A stretch of 6,128 nt of DNA. It comes from Candidatus Pacearchaeota archaeon. GTDB taxonomy: Archaea; Nanobdellota; Nanobdellia; Pacearchaeales; GW2011-AR1. The first letter of the stretch is position 1; every line of letters starts with the position of its first letter. The DNA lies in the NCBI GenBank assembly GCA_002688165.1, contig NZCB01000006.1, positions 25,097 to 31,224 of the forward strand, in the 5' to 3' direction. The position numbers were made by a program, and so were the translations under genes. The notes beneath the pieces are model-generated. The model had not been told where the DNA came from and ran no database searches. It was given only the letters and a program-made list of their open reading frames with translations. This document shows, piece by piece, positions 4,630 to 6,128 of this stretch.

Positions 4630-4661
4630 AAAAATAAAAACACTGGGGAAAATCCCCAGTG
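4630..4661 (-). terminator. GC-rich hairpin followed by T-tract, reading toward AbrB gene
   Basis: CACTGGGGA-AAA-TCCCCAGTG (4641-4661) is a perfect 9-bp inverted repeat, conspicuously GC-rich for this genome. On the minus strand it is followed directly by TTTTTATTTTT (4640-4630), the look of an intrinsic terminator. It lies upstream of the AbrB-type gene with no minus-strand gene to its right in the window, so it would act as an attenuator or an insulator, or the T-tract may instead be the TATA element of the AbrB operon. Confidence 0.5.
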
Positions 4662-4682
4662 CACCTCTTTATCCCTTTCAGA

Positions 4683-4704
4683 GCTGTATATACTATGTAT
4701 ATAC
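4683..4704. promoter_or_regulatory. Operator-like palindrome, copy 1
   Basis: GCT followed by GTATATAC-TAT-GTATATAC, two identical self-palindromic octamers 3 bp apart. It matches copy 2 at 20 of 22 positions. A TATA-like TATTTAAATA starts 3 bp to its right (4707-4716). It is a likely binding site for a dimeric regulator. Confidence 0.65.
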
Positions 4705-4743
4705 CCTATTTAAATATTTCTACAGGCGAATATGATTGAAATG

Positions 4744-4765
4744 GCTGTATATACATTGTATATAC
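4744..4765. promoter_or_regulatory. Operator-like palindrome, copy 2
   Basis: GCT followed by GTATATAC-ATT-GTATATAC, offset by 61 bp (about six helical turns) from copy 1. It ends 6 bp before the TATA box at 4772, over the position of the transcription-factor-B recognition element. A protein bound here would control the membrane protein gene starting at 4804. Confidence 0.65.
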
Positions 4766-4771
4766 TATATA

Positions 4772-4779
4772 TTTATAAA
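4772..4779 (+). promoter_or_regulatory. TATA box of the polytopic membrane protein gene
   Basis: TTTATAAA starts exactly 32 nt before the ATG at 4804, the same distance as for eL15, the zinc-ribbon protein and the ligase. This supports a leaderless start at 4804 rather than at the upstream in-frame ATGs 4732 or 4741. Confidence 0.7.
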
Positions 4780-4803
4780 ACTTTTTTTCTTAATATATTC
4801 AAG

Positions 4804-5631
4804 ATGTGCTTTACACCAACAATATCTCTAACAACTGCAATAATAGAATTTCTCGTAGTTATTTACCTAATAAAACGAATTAAAGATAAAAGCCTAAGAG
4901 CCCTTCCTTGGATTATTTTAATTCTCGGATTATATCAATTAACTGAATTTTTTTTATGTACAACAAATAATCAGATATGGCCTAAATTAGGATTTATTAT
5001 GTATACTTTCTTACCTATTTTATTGATGCAATTGTTTTATGATTTATCTAATAAAAAATTAAATAAATTAACATATTTGGTTCCATTGACTTATGCGGCT
5101 ATTGCATTATTTTATCCTGGATTTAATATTTCTGCAACTTGTGAAACTTTTTTTCTAAATATTAAGAATTTATTTCTGTGGGGGAATAAGGCATTACTTT
5201 GGATTTATATATTATACTATGGACTATTTCCCTTATATGGAGCATATGTTTTTATTAATAATAAAAGTAAGATAAATGAAGAGAATAATCAAAAAATAAG
5301 GATTTGTTATATGTTGATTCCAGTAGCATTAATTTTGGCCCAGGCAATTTTAATTATAATGTTTAATAAAGTTAATAATTCTCCTATATGGATAGCAACA
5401 AGTGCGGTATTAATAATGGTCTCTATAATTTTAATGATTATGTCATTTACAAAAATAAAGATAAATGCGTTTAAAAATATATTATTAGTAGTTTTATTTG
5501 GTTCGGTAATGATGGCATATTTGTTATATCAGTTACTTCCAGAATTTGGAATAAGATTTGCATCAATTTATTGTCAATTCTCATTACTCTATGCAATAGC
5601 TGCAATTTTATATGTAGAATCAACTCATTAA
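4804..5631 (+). CDS. Polytopic membrane protein with MCF N-terminus, function unknown
   Basis: From the ATG at 4804 the protein has 275 residues and about eight or nine membrane helices, near 6-23, 34-52, 61-80, 88-105, 130-152, 166-187, 195-214, 224-242 and 253-271. It has no soluble domain. The N-terminus MCFTPTISLTTAIIEF and the YQLTEF segment (44-49) in helix 2 resemble, from memory, a little-studied family whose members begin MCFSATAS and carry HQxxE in helix 2 (DUF6629 or a relative); this needs a profile search. Two in-frame ATGs lie upstream (4732, 4741). I prefer 4804 because the TATA box is 32 nt upstream, the MCF start matches the recalled family, and the upstream extension would run through operator and promoter. 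It diverges from the AbrB-type operon, which could regulate it. Confidence 0.75.
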   Translation: MCFTPTISLTTAIIEFLVVIYLIKRIKDKSLRALPWIILILGLYQLTEFFLCTTNNQIWPKLGFIMYTFLPILLMQLFYDLSNKKLNKLTYLVPLTYAAIALFYPGFNISATCETFFLNIKNLFLWGNKALLWIYILYYGLFPLYGAYVFINNKSKINEENNQKIRICYMLIPVALILAQAILIIMFNKVNNSPIWIATSAVLIMVSIILMIMSFTKIKINAFKNILLVVLFGSVMMAYLLYQLLPEFGIRFASIYCQFSLLYAIAAILYVESTH

Positions 5632-5647
5632 AAATTATATCAACACA

Positions 5648-5655
5648 TATAAAAA
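5648..5655 (+). promoter_or_regulatory. TATA box of DNA ligase gene
   Basis: TATAAAAA starts 32 nt before the ATG at 5680. The sequence in between has no Shine-Dalgarno, so a leaderless mRNA is expected. Confidence 0.65.
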
Positions 5656-5679
5656 CTAATCTAACTTATTTTAAAAAAG

Positions 5680-6128
5680 ATGAAATATAATCTATTAGCA
5701 CAAACATATCAAGAACTTGAGAATAATTCTTCGAGATTGAAGAAGATAGAAATTCTATCTATATTTTTGAATAAGTTAAAAAATTCTAAACTTCCTGAAA
5801 CAATATATTTATTGCAGGGAAGGGCATTTCCAGATTATTCTGAGAAGGAATTTGGAATTTCTGAAAAATTAGCAATAAAGGCTTTAGCAAAGGCTTCAGG
5901 AGTTTCAGAAAATGAATTGGTATCTAAATGGAAGAAGTTAGGTGATTTGGGACTTGTTGCAGAGGAAGTTATTAAAAATAAAAAACAAGGAACTTTGTTT
6001 TCTCAAGAATTAACAACTAAAAAGGTTTTAGAAAATTTAAGGAAATTGCCTGAATTAATTGGAAGGGGAACTGTAAATCAGAAATTAGCTTTGATTTCAG
6101 AACTTTTAACTTCTGCTCATCCTTTAGA
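5680..6128 (+). CDS. lig: ATP-dependent DNA ligase, N-terminal part (cut by window end)
   Basis: The 149 complete codons to the window edge encode the N-terminal DNA-binding domain of an archaeal/eukaryotic-type replicative ligase, which seals nicks such as those between Okazaki fragments using ATP. Matching blocks are SSRLKKIEILSIFLNKL (16-32), ETIYLLQGRAFPDYSEKEFGIS (39-60), KLAIKALAKASGVSENEL (62-79), WKKLGDLGLVAEEV (82-95), KKQGTLFSQELTTKKVLENLRKLPEL (98-123) and KLALISELLTSAHP (132-145). The nucleotidyltransferase domain with its KxDG lysine lies beyond the window. The ATG is the first residue of the family alignment as I remember it and has a TATA box 32 nt upstream. It follows the membrane protein gene by 48 bp but has its own promoter. 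Confidence 0.93.
   Translation, partial: MKYNLLAQTYQELENNSSRLKKIEILSIFLNKLKNSKLPETIYLLQGRAFPDYSEKEFGISEKLAIKALAKASGVSENELVSKWKKLGDLGLVAEEVIKNKKQGTLFSQELTTKKVLENLRKLPELIGRGTVNQKLALISELLTSAHPL

Noticed and set aside
4683..4765. CRISPR-like direct repeats
   Set aside because: There are only two copies, each an internal palindrome next to a TATA-like element, with no third repeat and no cas gene; a paired operator explains them better.

Overview
The window is a compact, very AT-rich stretch of archaeal chromosome, most likely from a small-genome DPANN lineage of the Pacearchaeota/Woesearchaeota kind. The support is ribosomal protein eL15 (archaea and eukaryotes only), the N-terminus of an archaeal-type ATP-dependent DNA ligase, TATA boxes of the TTTTTAAA type at archaeal distances from starts, a tRNA gene without an encoded CCA end, and several small membrane proteins. 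The phylum call is inference; archaeal origin is firm.

Left part (1-946, + strand): an unrecognised small protein, a three-helix membrane protein, and a SemiSWEET/PQ-loop transporter subunit with an unusual basic N-terminal extension. Middle (949-3283, - strand): an unrecognised 117-aa protein just downstream of eL15, then tRNA-Ile(GAT), an unrecognised basic 160-aa protein, and a zinc-ribbon protein ending in an Hsp20-like domain. The zinc-ribbon gene diverges from an endonuclease V homologue (3425-4117, + strand) that keeps the PYxP wedge but seems to lack several catalytic residues.

Right part (4114-6128): a - strand pair formed by a 50-aa AbrB-type DNA-binding protein and a two-helix membrane protein with an acidic linker. 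Their reading frames overlap as ATGA, with a perfect Shine-Dalgarno inside the upstream gene. They diverge from a polytopic membrane protein whose start is best placed at 4804. The 211-bp region between them is the most unusual non-coding DNA here: two near-identical GTATATAC-N3-GTATATAC operators 61 bp apart, a 17-bp palindrome, and a GC-rich hairpin beside a T-tract. The window ends inside the DNA ligase gene.

Four protein genes (eL15, zinc-ribbon/Hsp20, polytopic membrane protein, ligase) have a TATA-like octamer starting exactly 32 nt before the ATG, as expected for leaderless transcripts. Two others (160-aa protein, EndoV) have it 47-48 nt upstream, with a Shine-Dalgarno-like element in between. 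No CRISPR array, insertion sequence or integrase is visible, and no gene-free stretch exceeds 300 bases.
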